NCBI GenBank assembly: GCA_040394635.1
Contig: JBEBRW010000015.1
Span: 32,746 to 96,745, forward strand
Origin: UBA5239 sp040394635
GTDB lineage: Bacteria; Verrucomicrobiota; Lentisphaeria; Victivallales; Victivallaceae
DNA: 64,000 nt
Direction of reading: 5' to 3'
Positions 1 to 9,300 of the stretch are shown one piece after another. The translations under genes and the position numbers were made by a program. Every line of letters starts with the position of its first letter. The stretch's first letter is position 1. The notes under the pieces are model-generated. The model did no database searches. It was given only the letters and a program-made list of their open reading frames with translations, and was not told the DNA's origin.

Positions 1-2
1 TC

Positions 3-1355
3 GAAACGGAGGTGGAGCGCGTCGGCTACCTCGATCTCCTGCCGTTCTACAGCCTGGAAAGACAGGGATTCATCCCCGGCTGGTACCCGGACCCCATCCT
101 GAAAATGAGCGAAAAAGCCCCGCTCGAAAAAGAACAATGGCTCCAGCCGCTGGTCCTGACCATGAGCACCGCCAAAGACGCTAAACCCGGCGATTACAGC
201 GGCACGTTTACGGTGAAATACCAGGGGAAAACGGTCGTCATGCCCATTCAGGTCAAAGTCGCCCCGGTACGAATGCCGGACAAACCGGAACTGCCGCTCC
301 TGCTCGGAATCGGCTCATTCAACGGCAAAGCCGACCGCCAGTTCTGGCTGGACTACCGGATGAATCCGCATTACAGCGACTCCGGCAATATCTACGACAA
401 ACGCCTGAAAACGGCGCTGGATATCGACTTCGTCAAGCAATGGGTCGACAAAGGCATGACGGTGTTCAATCTGATCTACGTAAACCGCCTCGATTTCAAG
501 GACGTGAGCGAGGAAGCATTCATGAATTCCATCTACAACAAATATACGGATGATTACATGCGCAAAATGGCCGCCGCCGGCATCGCCGACCGCGCTATTA
601 TCTACAGTTTCGACGAAGTCACCGTGTCTCATTCTCATCAGAAAGAGCGCGAAACCGTGAGCAGGATTCTCGGTGCGCTCAAGGAGCGTTACGGCAAATA
701 CGGCGTCCGCACCGCCGCCACGCTGCGCGACTGCAACGATTTCAGCATTCACGACATGCCGGTCGACATCTGGATTCCGCTGGGCAATGCCATGACCCCC
801 GAAGCCGCTGAACACCTGCGTTCGCTGGGCAAGGAAGTCTGGTGGTATCACATCGTATGGGAAACCTGGTATCCGGCCGCGTGGACCCGCAGCCTCCACT
901 GGACGACCATGGCGCGGAAGTATCAGGGCTGGTTGTATTATAACCTGAATGGGCCGTGGAGCAAAAAGCAGAGCCTCGGCGACTCCGCGTTGACTGCATG
1001 GACAGGTTTTTCCGTACCGAACCTGATGATGTACGGTACCGGCTCGCTGGTCTATCAGGATCAGGAGGGGCTGATGCGCCCGTCGCTGCGGTTGATCAAT
1101 TTCCGCGAAGGCATGTACGATTACGACCTCATGACGGCCCTGAAGCGCAAGGTCGAAGAACTTTCGCCGGTCAAACAGCAGTTGCCGCCCGCCAAACAGG
1201 AGGCGTTGAGCCGGGCGGTCGAGCTGATCAACGGTGCCGCATGGGAAAAGCCGTTCGGCGAACTGACCGACAAGCCGGGCAGCGGCAAAGCGGACCCGGC
1301 TCTGTTCGAAAAGCTCCGCAAAGATATGCTGGAAACGCTGGCGAAGCTTATTTGA
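3..1355 (+). CDS. DUF4091 / GH123-like glycoside hydrolase (5' partial)
   Basis: The reading frame is already open at the first bases of the window, so the N-terminus is missing; about 450 residues are visible. They match the C-terminal part of DUF4091-type proteins related to the GH123 N-acetyl-galactosaminidase family: a beta-sandwich-like start, then a (beta/alpha)8-like stretch with IIYSFDEV, whose adjacent Asp-Glu recalls the GH123 catalytic pair, and a C-terminal block with GWLYYNLNGPW and a REGMYDYDLM motif typical of DUF4091. The role is probably hydrolysis of a host or plant glycan; the substrate cannot be read. It ends 8 bp inside the convergent transporter gene, so the two 3' ends overlap. 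The family call is fairly sure, the activity is not. Confidence 0.8.
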   Translation, partial: ETEVERVGYLDLLPFYSLERQGFIPGWYPDPILKMSEKAPLEKEQWLQPLVLTMSTAKDAKPGDYSGTFTVKYQGKTVVMPIQVKVAPVRMPDKPELPLLLGIGSFNGKADRQFWLDYRMNPHYSDSGNIYDKRLKTALDIDFVKQWVDKGMTVFNLIYVNRLDFKDVSEEAFMNSIYNKYTDDYMRKMAAAGIADRAIIYSFDEVTVSHSHQKERETVSRILGALKERYGKYGVRTAATLRDCNDFSIHDMPVDIWIPLGNAMTPEAAEHLRSLGKEVWWYHIVWETWYPAAWTRSLHWTTMARKYQGWLYYNLNGPWSKKQSLGDSALTAWTGFSVPNLMMYGTGSLVYQDQEGLMRPSLRLINFREGMYDYDLMTALKRKVEELSPVKQQLPPAKQEALSRAVELINGAAWEKPFGELTDKPGSGKADPALFEKLRKDMLETLAKLI

Positions 1356-2322
1356 CGCACTCGATCCAGTGGAAGGCGATCGCCATGCCCCACAGCGTGG
1401 CGAGAATGACCCAGAGGAGCACGCCGAGCAGTACCGGCTTCAGGCCGAGCTCGCGCAGTTTGTCGCGCGTCAGGTTGGCGCCGATCAGGAAAAGCGTCAC
1501 GATCATCAGGTATTTCGAGGCTTCCTTGAGCCAGGAGCCGACTTCCGCCGTCGCGGGCAGCCAGGTCACCAGCGCCGCGGCGGCGATGAACCCCGGGATG
1601 AACCACGGAATCCGCAGTTTGATCTTGCGCTTCCCGCCCGGCACGGCCGCGGCTACGAAGCAGGAGAGGTAGAGCGTCACCGGCACGATCCACAGCGCCC
1701 GGGCGAGTTTCACCGTGGTGCCCACTTCCAGCGCGGTCGGACCGTACTGCATGGAAGCGCCGACCACCGAACTGGTGTCGTGAATCCCCAGCGCCGCCCA
1801 ATAGCCGAACTGGACTTCGTCGAGCCCGATCGCGTGCCCGATCACTGGAAACACCACCAGCGCCACCGCATTCAGCGTAAATACCGTGGCCGAGGCGATC
1901 GCCACCGAATGCGCCTTGGCCCCCAGCACCGGGGCCGCCGCCGCAATCGCGCTGCCGCCGCAGATCGAGGTACCCACGCTGACCAGGTACATGGTATCGC
2001 GTTCAATGCCGAGCTTTTTGCCGAGCCACACGCCGAAGCCGATGCCGACCACGATCCCGATGCAGGTATATCCGAACCCGCCCGCCCCGGCCCGCAGCAC
2101 ATCGACCAGGTTCATCCCGAACCCCATGCCGACAATCGCCGCGCCGAGCAGCCTCGAAGTCAGTTTCGAGGTCACTTTCAACGACGGATTGCCGATAAAT
2201 ACCGCATAAAGCACACCGGTCACCACCGCGATCCCCGGCGCATAATTCCGCGCCGGAGCCCACAGCCACGGCACCACGCCAAACGCCGCCGCCACGGCCC
2301 AGAATAATATCTTATTTTTCAT
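1348..2322 (-). CDS. yeiH: YeiH-family (UPF0324) putative sulfate/anion exporter
   Basis: An integral membrane protein of about 324 residues with roughly ten hydrophobic segments. The YeiH/UPF0324 signatures are present: GxAIVGMGFGMN near residue 70, the conserved SVGTSICGGSAIAA near residue 125, and GIHDTSSVVGA near residue 185. Family members are annotated as putative sulfate exporters of the inner membrane; direct evidence for the substrate is thin. The start is taken at the ATG at 2322, preceded by ACGGAG at an 11-nt spacing; an upstream in-frame ATG has no ribosome site. It is divergent from yjbQ and converges on the DUF4091 gene with an 8-bp overlap. Confidence 0.88.
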   Translation of the reverse strand: MKNKILFWAVAAAFGVVPWLWAPARNYAPGIAVVTGVLYAVFIGNPSLKVTSKLTSRLLGAAIVGMGFGMNLVDVLRAGAGGFGYTCIGIVVGIGFGVWLGKKLGIERDTMYLVSVGTSICGGSAIAAAAPVLGAKAHSVAIASATVFTLNAVALVVFPVIGHAIGLDEVQFGYWAALGIHDTSSVVGASMQYGPTALEVGTTVKLARALWIVPVTLYLSCFVAAAVPGGKRKIKLRIPWFIPGFIAAAALVTWLPATAEVGSWLKEASKYLMIVTLFLIGANLTRDKLRELGLKPVLLGVLLWVILATLWGMAIAFHWIECVK

Positions 2323-2398
2323 TTTGTATAAGCTCCGTAATGTCCATCTTGTTAATTTATCGCAAAAAATCAAAATTAAAAACTATTATTCGATCTTT

Positions 2399-2545
2399 TC
2401 GGACAAGTCGGACGGGTCGGACAGGCCGGACAAACCAAGATCACGCCAACAGGTTTTTCTTAAAGAACAGCCGTTTACGGGAAGATATCGTCTCACGATT
2501 TTATTCAACTCGTCCGACTCGTCCGACCCGTCCGACTTGTCCGAT
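2399..2545. repeat. Inverted repeat with 9-nt-period arms
   Basis: The left arm (2399-2436) is a run of 9-nt units of the form TCGGACNNN. The right arm (about 2508-2545) is its inverted complement. Positions 2399-2422 and 2521-2544 pair perfectly over 24 bp around a spacer of about 98 nt. It fills most of the divergent gap between yeiH and yjbQ. The same architecture with other unit sequences recurs at 36054-36155 and 40071-40150. Confidence 0.8.
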
Positions 2546-2610
2546 GTGCAAAATTCAAGTTGAAATGTTCTTTTTGGGTGCTACTGTTATAAAAACAGCA
2601 AGAAAGGGAA

Positions 2611-3015
2611 ATGCACATGCACAAGATTTCAATAAAAACCAGCGCGCGCGACGGACTTTTCGACATCACCGACAAGGTCGAAGCGCTTGTCCCGGCCGAC
2701 ATCAAAGAAGGCTTCTGCCTGGTGTTCTGCGAGCACACCACCGCCGCAGTCACCATCAACGAAAACGCCGACCCCGATGTCAAAAGCGACATGCGCAACA
2801 ACCTCGATAAACTGATTCCGTTCAATCAGCCGGAATTCCGCCACGCCGAAGGCAACTCGGCCGCACACATCAAATCCTCGCTGATCGGCTGCTCCGTCAC
2901 CATTCCGGTGAAGGACGGGAAACTCTTCCTCGGACGCTGGCAGGGGATTTATTTCTGCGAGTTCGACGGACCGCGTCAGCGGGCGGTGTCGGTATGGTTC
3001 GTCAAGGGCTGCTGA
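2611..3015 (+). CDS. yjbQ: YjbQ-family protein (UPF0047)
   Basis: 134 residues, full length for the family. It carries the diagnostic CEHTTAAVTINENAD near residue 47 and the C-terminal block GRWQGIYFCEFDGPR. YjbQ-type proteins are small trimeric metal-binding enzymes, named secondary thiamine-phosphate synthases because an E. coli homologue can replace ThiE; their main role is unsettled. A second ATG lies two codons in (2617); AGAAAGGGA upstream suits either. It overlaps the following TPR gene by 22 bp and is probably translationally coupled to it. Confidence 0.88.
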   Translation: MHMHKISIKTSARDGLFDITDKVEALVPADIKEGFCLVFCEHTTAAVTINENADPDVKSDMRNNLDKLIPFNQPEFRHAEGNSAAHIKSSLIGCSVTIPVKDGKLFLGRWQGIYFCEFDGPRQRAVSVWFVKGC

Positions 3016-3623
3016 TTCTCGCTTTCGTTCTCTGTTTCGACAGTTTGGCCCGGCCCGAAGAAATCGCCGAGGCCGACGGGCTGGTGCGCGGCCGCCGCTA
3101 CGAAGAGGCGGCCGTTTACTTCAATCAATACCGCCTCCGGTTCGCGGAATACGCGGCTTATTGCACGGAGCGCACCGCGTATTGCCTGGTCCAGACCGGT
3201 GAGCTCAACCGGGCCATCAAGCTCCTCCGGGAATTCGACGAAAAAGCGGCCGCCCCGGCCACGCCCGAACAGATGATCGCGCGGACCCGGGTCCGGCTGC
3301 TGCTGGGCAGGCTGTATTTACAGGACGACGAGCCCAAGAAAGCGCTGAAGGTCCTGGAGAAATGCCGCGTTTTTGCGAATCAGGGCGAGCTCAACCTCCA
3401 CTTGCTGACGGTGATCCAGCTGCGGTACGAGCTTTACGGCGTCAATCGGGCGGCGGTGAGACGCCGGCTGCTGCGGGCGGCCATCATGAGTCCGCCCGGA
3501 ACTCCCGGCAGACCGACGCTACTGGAAAAATTCATCGAATATGGCGGCGATAAGTCGTCAATCGCGTTTGAAAATTCCGCCGCAACGGACTATTCTAATA
3601 GCAAAATCAAGGAGCTTAAATAA
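2994..3623 (+). CDS. Exported TPR-like protein
   Basis: 209 residues. The first 20 (MVRQGLLILAFVLCFDSLA) look like a Sec signal peptide. The rest is alpha-helical with degenerate tetratricopeptide-like pairs, such as EADGLVRGRRYEEAAVYF and GRLYLQDDEPKKALKVLEKC, as in YbgF/BamD-type scaffold proteins. It starts inside yjbQ and its TAA overlaps the trxB ATG (TAATG), so yjbQ, this gene and trxB form one tightly packed transcript. The partner protein is unknown; a periplasmic adaptor is the likeliest kind of role. Confidence 0.7.
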   Translation: MVRQGLLILAFVLCFDSLARPEEIAEADGLVRGRRYEEAAVYFNQYRLRFAEYAAYCTERTAYCLVQTGELNRAIKLLREFDEKAAAPATPEQMIARTRVRLLLGRLYLQDDEPKKALKVLEKCRVFANQGELNLHLLTVIQLRYELYGVNRAAVRRRLLRAAIMSPPGTPGRPTLLEKFIEYGGDKSSIAFENSAATDYSNSKIKELK

Positions 3624-4546
3624 TGGAAGATATTGTAATCATCGGAACCGGTCCGGCCGGACTGACCGCTGCGATTTATGCGGCGCGCGCCAACTTCAAA
3701 CCTGTGGTCCTCGCCGGGCACCAGCCGGGCGGGTTGCTCACCCAGACCACCGACATCGAAAATTTCCCGGGTTTTCCGGAGGGCATCAACGGTTTTGAAC
3801 TGGTCATGCGCTGCCAGCAGCAGGCCGAAAAATTCGGCGCGCGGATCATGTACGAAATCGTGGAAAAAGTCGAACTGAAAGCCGGCGGCCCCCAAAAACT
3901 CACCCTCACTTCCGGCGAAGTCATGGAGTGCAAGGCATTGATCATCTCCACCGGCTCCTCGCCGCGCTGGCTCGGCCTTGAGTCCGAACACCGGCTGAAG
4001 AATCACGGCGTTTCCGCCTGCGCCACCTGTGACGGCGCATTTTACCGCGACGTGCCCGTCGTCGTCATCGGCGGCGGCGACAGCGCCATGGAAGAGGCCC
4101 TCTTCCTGACCAAATTCGCCTCCACCGTGACCCTGATTCACCGCCGCGAAGAATTCCGCGCCTCGAAAATCATGGTCGAACGCGTCAAGGCCCACCCGAA
4201 AATCAAACTCGTGCTGAACAGTGTAACCGAAGAAGTCCTCGGCGACGAAAAAGTGACCGGCGTCCGGGTGAAAAACGTCCAGAGCGGCGAAGTCACGGAC
4301 ATCGAATGCCAGGCCGTGTTCACCGCGCTCGGGCACGTGCCGAACACCGATCTTTTCCGGGGAAAACTCGACACCGACGAACGCGGCTTCATCAAGGCCA
4401 TCGGCCAGACCACCTACACCAGCGTGGAAGGGGTTTTCGTGGCCGGGGACTGCGCGGATGACGTTTACCGCCAGGCGATTACCGCTGCCGGTACCGGCGC
4501 CGCGGCCGCCATCGACGCCGAGCGCTGGCTCTCCGAAAAAGAATAA
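3623..4546 (+). CDS. trxB: Thioredoxin reductase
   Basis: 307 residues, the normal length of low-molecular-weight bacterial TrxB. The FAD-binding GTGPAG lies at residues 8-13, the redox-active CATC at 133-136, the NADPH-binding GGGDSA just after, and the second FAD site GVFVAGDC near the C-terminus. It transfers electrons from NADPH through FAD to oxidised thioredoxin in the cytoplasm. Translation is coupled to the upstream gene through a TAATG overlap. Every key residue is present. No thioredoxin gene is in the window. Confidence 0.95.
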   Translation: MEDIVIIGTGPAGLTAAIYAARANFKPVVLAGHQPGGLLTQTTDIENFPGFPEGINGFELVMRCQQQAEKFGARIMYEIVEKVELKAGGPQKLTLTSGEVMECKALIISTGSSPRWLGLESEHRLKNHGVSACATCDGAFYRDVPVVVIGGGDSAMEEALFLTKFASTVTLIHRREEFRASKIMVERVKAHPKIKLVLNSVTEEVLGDEKVTGVRVKNVQSGEVTDIECQAVFTALGHVPNTDLFRGKLDTDERGFIKAIGQTTYTSVEGVFVAGDCADDVYRQAITAAGTGAAAAIDAERWLSEKE

Positions 4547-4548
4547 TT

Positions 4549-4576
4549 TTCCACTTTCCATTTTCAATTTTCAACT
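4549..4576. repeat. 7-nt-period T-rich run
   Basis: Four successive 7-nt units of the type ATTTTCC/ATTTTCA occupy the short gap between trxB and the ABC permease. The same heptad unit forms the right arm of the inverted repeat at 29426-29546. Confidence 0.55.
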
Positions 4577-4583
4577 ATAAAAA

Positions 4584-5846
4584 ATGTTCGGATATGTCGT
4601 CAGAAGGTTGTTTTATTCGGTGCTGATTATCCTCGGGGTATTGGCGCTGACCTTCGTGCTGTTCCGTGTGGCGGCGGGCGACCCGGTGGCGGCGGTGCTG
4701 GGCAAAAACCCCGCGCCGCGCGACATTGAAAACATGCGCCGCGAACTCGGCTCCGACCTGCCGATGTTTTACGGCAAATATTGCCTGACGGAAACATTCA
4801 CCAGCGTGGTTTTCAGCGAACAGCGCGACTGGCTGGGCATCCAGCTCTCCGGCGACTATGAGTTCAAGGACGGCTGCCTGAATCTCGCACCGGGCGCGGC
4901 GGTCGCGTTCCGCCGCAATTTCGAGCAGGACTTCCCAATCTGGGCTAAACTCGAGAGCCCCGGCGAAAAAGCCGTCTGGCTGCCGGTGGACAATACCGCC
5001 GAATACCGGATCGGCTCCGGCAAGCCGCAACGCCTCGGCGCAGTGACGTTTTATCGCGAACAGGCCTCGCCGTTCCGCTCGCAGCTCTTCGCTTCGCTCG
5101 GCGAGCTGGTGAGCTTCAAATCGACATTTCCGTACGTCAGTTTCTTCAATTTCGGGCAGACGCTGATCACCCGCGAACCGGTCAAGGGCATCCTGTGGCG
5201 GGGCATCGGCCCCTCGCTGCTGCTGATGATCCCGGTATTCATCGGCGAAATGGTGCTGGGAATCGCGCTGGCGCTGCTCTCGGCGGCGTTCAAGGGAAGC
5301 TGGCCGGACCGGATGCTGGTGCTGATTTCGGTGGTCGGAATGAGCGTGAGTTATCTGGTTTTCATCATTTTCGGCCAATGGTATTTCGGGTATTATTTCA
5401 ACTGGTTCCCGGTGTGGGGGTGGGACGGCTGGCAGTACCTGATTCTGCCGGTGATCATCGGCATCGTCAGCGGGCTCGGCGGCGGCATGCGCTTTTACCG
5501 CACGGTGTTCATCAACGAACTGAACCGCGAATACCTGCGCACCGCCCAGGCCAAAGGCTGCGGCACGCTGACCATTTACTGCCGCCACCTGCTGCGCAAC
5601 ACCGCGCTGCCGATCATCAGCCGGGCGAGTACCGTGCTGCCGTTTCTTTTCACCGGCAGTCTGCTGCTGGAGACATTCTTCGGCATACCGGGTCTGGGGT
5701 ACGCGGGGATCGACGCGCTGAACAACTCCGATCTGCAGCTGTTGAAGGCGCTGGTGATCATGAGCGCGCTGCTTTTTGTGGGCATCAATCTGCTGACCGA
5801 CATCGCGTATGCGTGGGCGGATCCGCGGGTGCGTTTGAAAAAGTGA
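4584..5846 (+). CDS. ABC transporter permease, DppB/OppB type
   Basis: 420 residues. It begins with the first membrane helix and signature of DppB-type permeases (MFGYVVRRLFYSVLIILGVL, then FRVAAGDPV) and ends with the six-helix BPD_transp_1 domain including the EAA loop EYLRTAQAKGC near residue 315. Such proteins form one half of the inner-membrane channel of peptide, nickel or oligosaccharide importers. Between helix 1 and helix 2 sits an unusually long soluble insertion of about 170 residues. No partner permease, ATPase or binding protein is adjacent, which is atypical for the family. Confidence 0.85.
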   Translation: MFGYVVRRLFYSVLIILGVLALTFVLFRVAAGDPVAAVLGKNPAPRDIENMRRELGSDLPMFYGKYCLTETFTSVVFSEQRDWLGIQLSGDYEFKDGCLNLAPGAAVAFRRNFEQDFPIWAKLESPGEKAVWLPVDNTAEYRIGSGKPQRLGAVTFYREQASPFRSQLFASLGELVSFKSTFPYVSFFNFGQTLITREPVKGILWRGIGPSLLLMIPVFIGEMVLGIALALLSAAFKGSWPDRMLVLISVVGMSVSYLVFIIFGQWYFGYYFNWFPVWGWDGWQYLILPVIIGIVSGLGGGMRFYRTVFINELNREYLRTAQAKGCGTLTIYCRHLLRNTALPIISRASTVLPFLFTGSLLLETFFGIPGLGYAGIDALNNSDLQLLKALVIMSALLFVGINLLTDIAYAWADPRVRLKK

Positions 5847-5893
5847 CCATTCGCAGTATATTAACACGAAATTACACATAAGGAATTTATATT

Positions 5894-6328
5894 ATGGACA
5901 ACATGGAAATCAAGAAATTCATGGCGGAACAGCTGGAAGCGGGAAATTCGCTGTCCGACATTCAGCAGATGGTGAACGAAAAATTCAAGAAAAAATTCTC
6001 CTACATGGAAATCCGGATCATGGCCGCGGACCTCGAAAACATCGACTGGACCAAAAATGATCCCGTCCCCGCGGAGAAAAAAGAAGATCCGGCCAAAACC
6101 ATTCCCCCCGGCGCCGCCGACGGCAATACCGTGGTCGAAATCAGCAAACTGATGCGCCCCGGCGCTATGATGAACGGTACGGTCAAATTCGCCTCGGGCG
6201 CCTCCGCCACCTGGATTCTGGACCGCTCCGGCGGCCTCGGATTCGATGACCTGGTGGGCGAACCCACCGAAGATGACACCAAACTTTTCCTGGAAGAACT
6301 GAAAAAACTACTGGGCGGGCCCCGCTGA
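5894..6328 (+). CDS. Hypothetical acidic protein, 144 aa
   Basis: Not recognised. The N-terminal 55 residues look helical (GNSLSDIQQMVNEKFKKKFSYMEIRIM), resembling a small HTH-like or docking segment. A Pro/Lys-rich linker follows, then a compact C-terminal domain (EISKLMRPGAMMNGTVKFASG, then ATWILDRSGGLGF). AAGGA lies upstream of the ATG. It sits 15 bp before the AsmA-like gene on the same strand and is probably cotranscribed with it. No signal peptide. Confidence 0.65.
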   Translation: MDNMEIKKFMAEQLEAGNSLSDIQQMVNEKFKKKFSYMEIRIMAADLENIDWTKNDPVPAEKKEDPAKTIPPGAADGNTVVEISKLMRPGAMMNGTVKFASGASATWILDRSGGLGFDDLVGEPTEDDTKLFLEELKKLLGGPR

Positions 6329-6343
6329 GTCCGACATGAACTC

Positions 6344-9300
6344 ATGATTTTCAAGCGGATATGCAAGTACTTCGGGTATACGACAGTCTGGATAGCAGTA
6401 GCGGTGTTGGCGGTACTGCTGGTGATATACCTCCTGATCATCAACTCGGGATTTATCACCAAGGTAGTGCTGCCGGTGGCGTCGATTATTTCCGGCGAGG
6501 AGATTGTCGCCGAAAAATTTGAGATATCCCCTTTCCGCTCCAAAGTATATGTCCGCAATCTCCGCCTCGGCAAAGTGGAAAATCCGCGCGTCACCATCGG
6601 CGCCGTGGAAACCGGCTACGGCCTGTGGCGGACCATCGGCGGCACTCCGCAGTTGTACGACACGCTCGCGGACGGGGTAAACGTCTACATCACGCTGGAC
6701 CCGAAGGCCGCGCCCGACGATATTCTGCCGGAAAAACTGGCGGAGCAAATCTCGCGCAAGCTCAACGTCGACCTCCGGGACATTGCCGTCCGCAATTCCA
6801 ATGTTTACCTGAAAAATGCCAAATCCACCCTGACCGTCAGCAACATCGGCCTGACGCTGGACCGGTTGCAGAATTCCCGCAACGGCACGTTGAAAATCAA
6901 CGCCAAAACCTCGTTCAAGGCCGGCAACAATATCCTGGTCGACAGCGAGCGGCTGAAGATCAATTCCGTTTTCCGCTTCAGCCGGTCATCCGTCCCGGAG
7001 CTGCTGAAGGTGAATATCACGGTCGACGATATCTCCGGCCGCATCAACGACTTGCCGGTGAAGCAGCAGAGCCTGAGCCTGTCCGTGGACGGCGTAACCA
7101 GCGAAACCAATCAATTGCTGGTCCGGAACCTCACCTTCCAGCAGTTGATCGACGGACAGGTGAAAAGCAATATCTCGCTGCAGGGCCGCTACCGCCCCAC
7201 CGACAAAACCGCCATGGCCAGGGTCAAGGTCAATCCGCTCTCGCCGGAACTCATCCGCCTGGCGTCCATTTATTTCGCCGACATCGACCCGGGCCGGGCG
7301 GAGTTGTTTTACGATGGCCGCCTGGAGTGGAGCAACACCGGCACGGTCAACTCCAAGGGCTCGCTGAAATTGACCCGCGAGGAACCCGTGACCATCCTCG
7401 GCACCAAGCTCGAACTCCCTGAGTGGAGCTACACCCACACCCACGACCTGACCTACAATTACCTGCGCCGCGAAACGCTGCTCAGGGCTTTTTCCTTTGC
7501 CTGCGTGGAACAGAACCGGGATGTGATCAGCCTGGTCCTCGGCACCAAACCCCTCCAGATCCGCTTCGACCCCTCCGCCAGGCGCAAGCTCGCCGGCAAC
7601 GCCCCCGACTGGAAGTTCAAGGTCGACAATCTGAACCTCTCGGTATTCAATCCGCTGCTGCTCACCTGGGAAATTTATTTCGGCGACAATTCCATCGCCA
7701 ATATCGAGATCGACGGCATCCTGTCCCGCCAGCGCTCCGGCTTCGACATCAAATCCAAAGTAAACGCCAAACAGTATTTCATGCGTATTGACGACGTGGA
7801 CCTGGAGTTCGTCCCGATCGACGCCACCGTCACCGTGGACGGCAACATCGACCCCTTTACCCGCATGTTCACCATCGACAAAGCCATTGCCGACGAAAGC
7901 ACCGCCAAGGGCCCGGTCGGCCATGCCGAAATCACCGGCATATGGGACCTGAACACCTTCGTGCTGACCACTCACACCGAGGTCAGCGGCGTGAACAATA
8001 TGGATGTGTCGCAGCAGCCGATGATCCCCGATTTCGTCCGCGACATCATCGACGATGTGATGTCCAAATTCGCCCCGGCGGAATTCCGTTTCTCGGCCGA
8101 TTCCGTGCTCGATCTGTGGAACGGTTTCCTGCGCGTGCCGAGGTCCCGGCTCCGCATGCTGCAGCCGAACCGGGAGCAGATCGTCGACATCGCCGATTAC
8201 TACATCAACTGGGACGCGGATGACGTCATCATGGGCCCCTGCACGGCCACGGTCAATTTCAAGGATTTCGATATCGCCCAGGTCAATGGATGGCTGCCGG
8301 AGCGAGCTCCGCTGCGGGGCGAAGGCACGGCGTCCGGCAGGGTCTTTTACAAGATGGACGGCCTCGCCACTTTCATGGAAGCTGAGGTCGACTTGCTGAC
8401 CGAAAATCTCTCGCTGAAGATTCAGGATCAGCTGTTCAAGGATATTCGCTTCGCACCGCGCTTCAAAATTTCCCTGACCGACTATGACCTCGTCAAGCTC
8501 GACCATATGCGGCTCTATGTGCGCCAGGGCGAAAAAACCGAGCTTGATTTCCGCCTCGCCCCCACCTCCGGCAGCATCAGCATCGAGGCGCAAAATCCGC
8601 TGCTGCAGGCCGAACTCGCCATCGCCGCGTTCAATCTCCCCGACCTGAATATCCTGGGCCTCAATTGGCGCTTCAACGAAGGGCTGCTGGATGCGACGCT
8701 GAAGGGCACCTTCCGCAAGTTCTCCCGCGAAATGCAGCTGCAGGGCGACGTCCGGGCCGACCGCCTCAGCATGGCGCATCCTGAAATTTACCGCAAAAAC
8801 CTGACGCTCCACAACCGTTTCAAACTGGATATCAATGAATTCCGGCAGTTCAACTTCTCCGAATTCAATCTCGATATGAAGTCCGGCGGCGACGCCGCCG
8901 TGGTCGCGCTGCAGGGCAACTTCACGCCGGAGGGCGGCAGCGCCCAAATCGACTGTACGATTTTCAACCGCAATTTCCTGCCGGTATTTTACCGGCACTC
9001 CACGCTGGAGGGCATCATGAAAGGCAAAATCGAGCTGAAAATCGCGGATTCCTGGCAGACAACCCACTTCGCCGGCAAAATCGAGCTGGATCAGTTGAAA
9101 ACGCCCAAAATGAATGACGCCGTCAGCGGCCATGCCGACATCAAATACCTCGACGACCACGGCAAAATCACCAGCACCGGCAACATCCTCCACCTCGATA
9201 ATCTGGCCGATATCACCTGGGACCGGCACGACAGCTATTTCAAAATCGAATCGACGAAACTCGATCTGCTGCAACTACAGAAACTGCTCCTCAAGCCCAA

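Noticed and set aside
6986..9274. A 762-codon minus-strand frame inside the AsmA-like gene
   Set aside because: Shadow of the plus-strand gene; low-complexity Ala/Gly/Asp/Val-rich translation with no domain.
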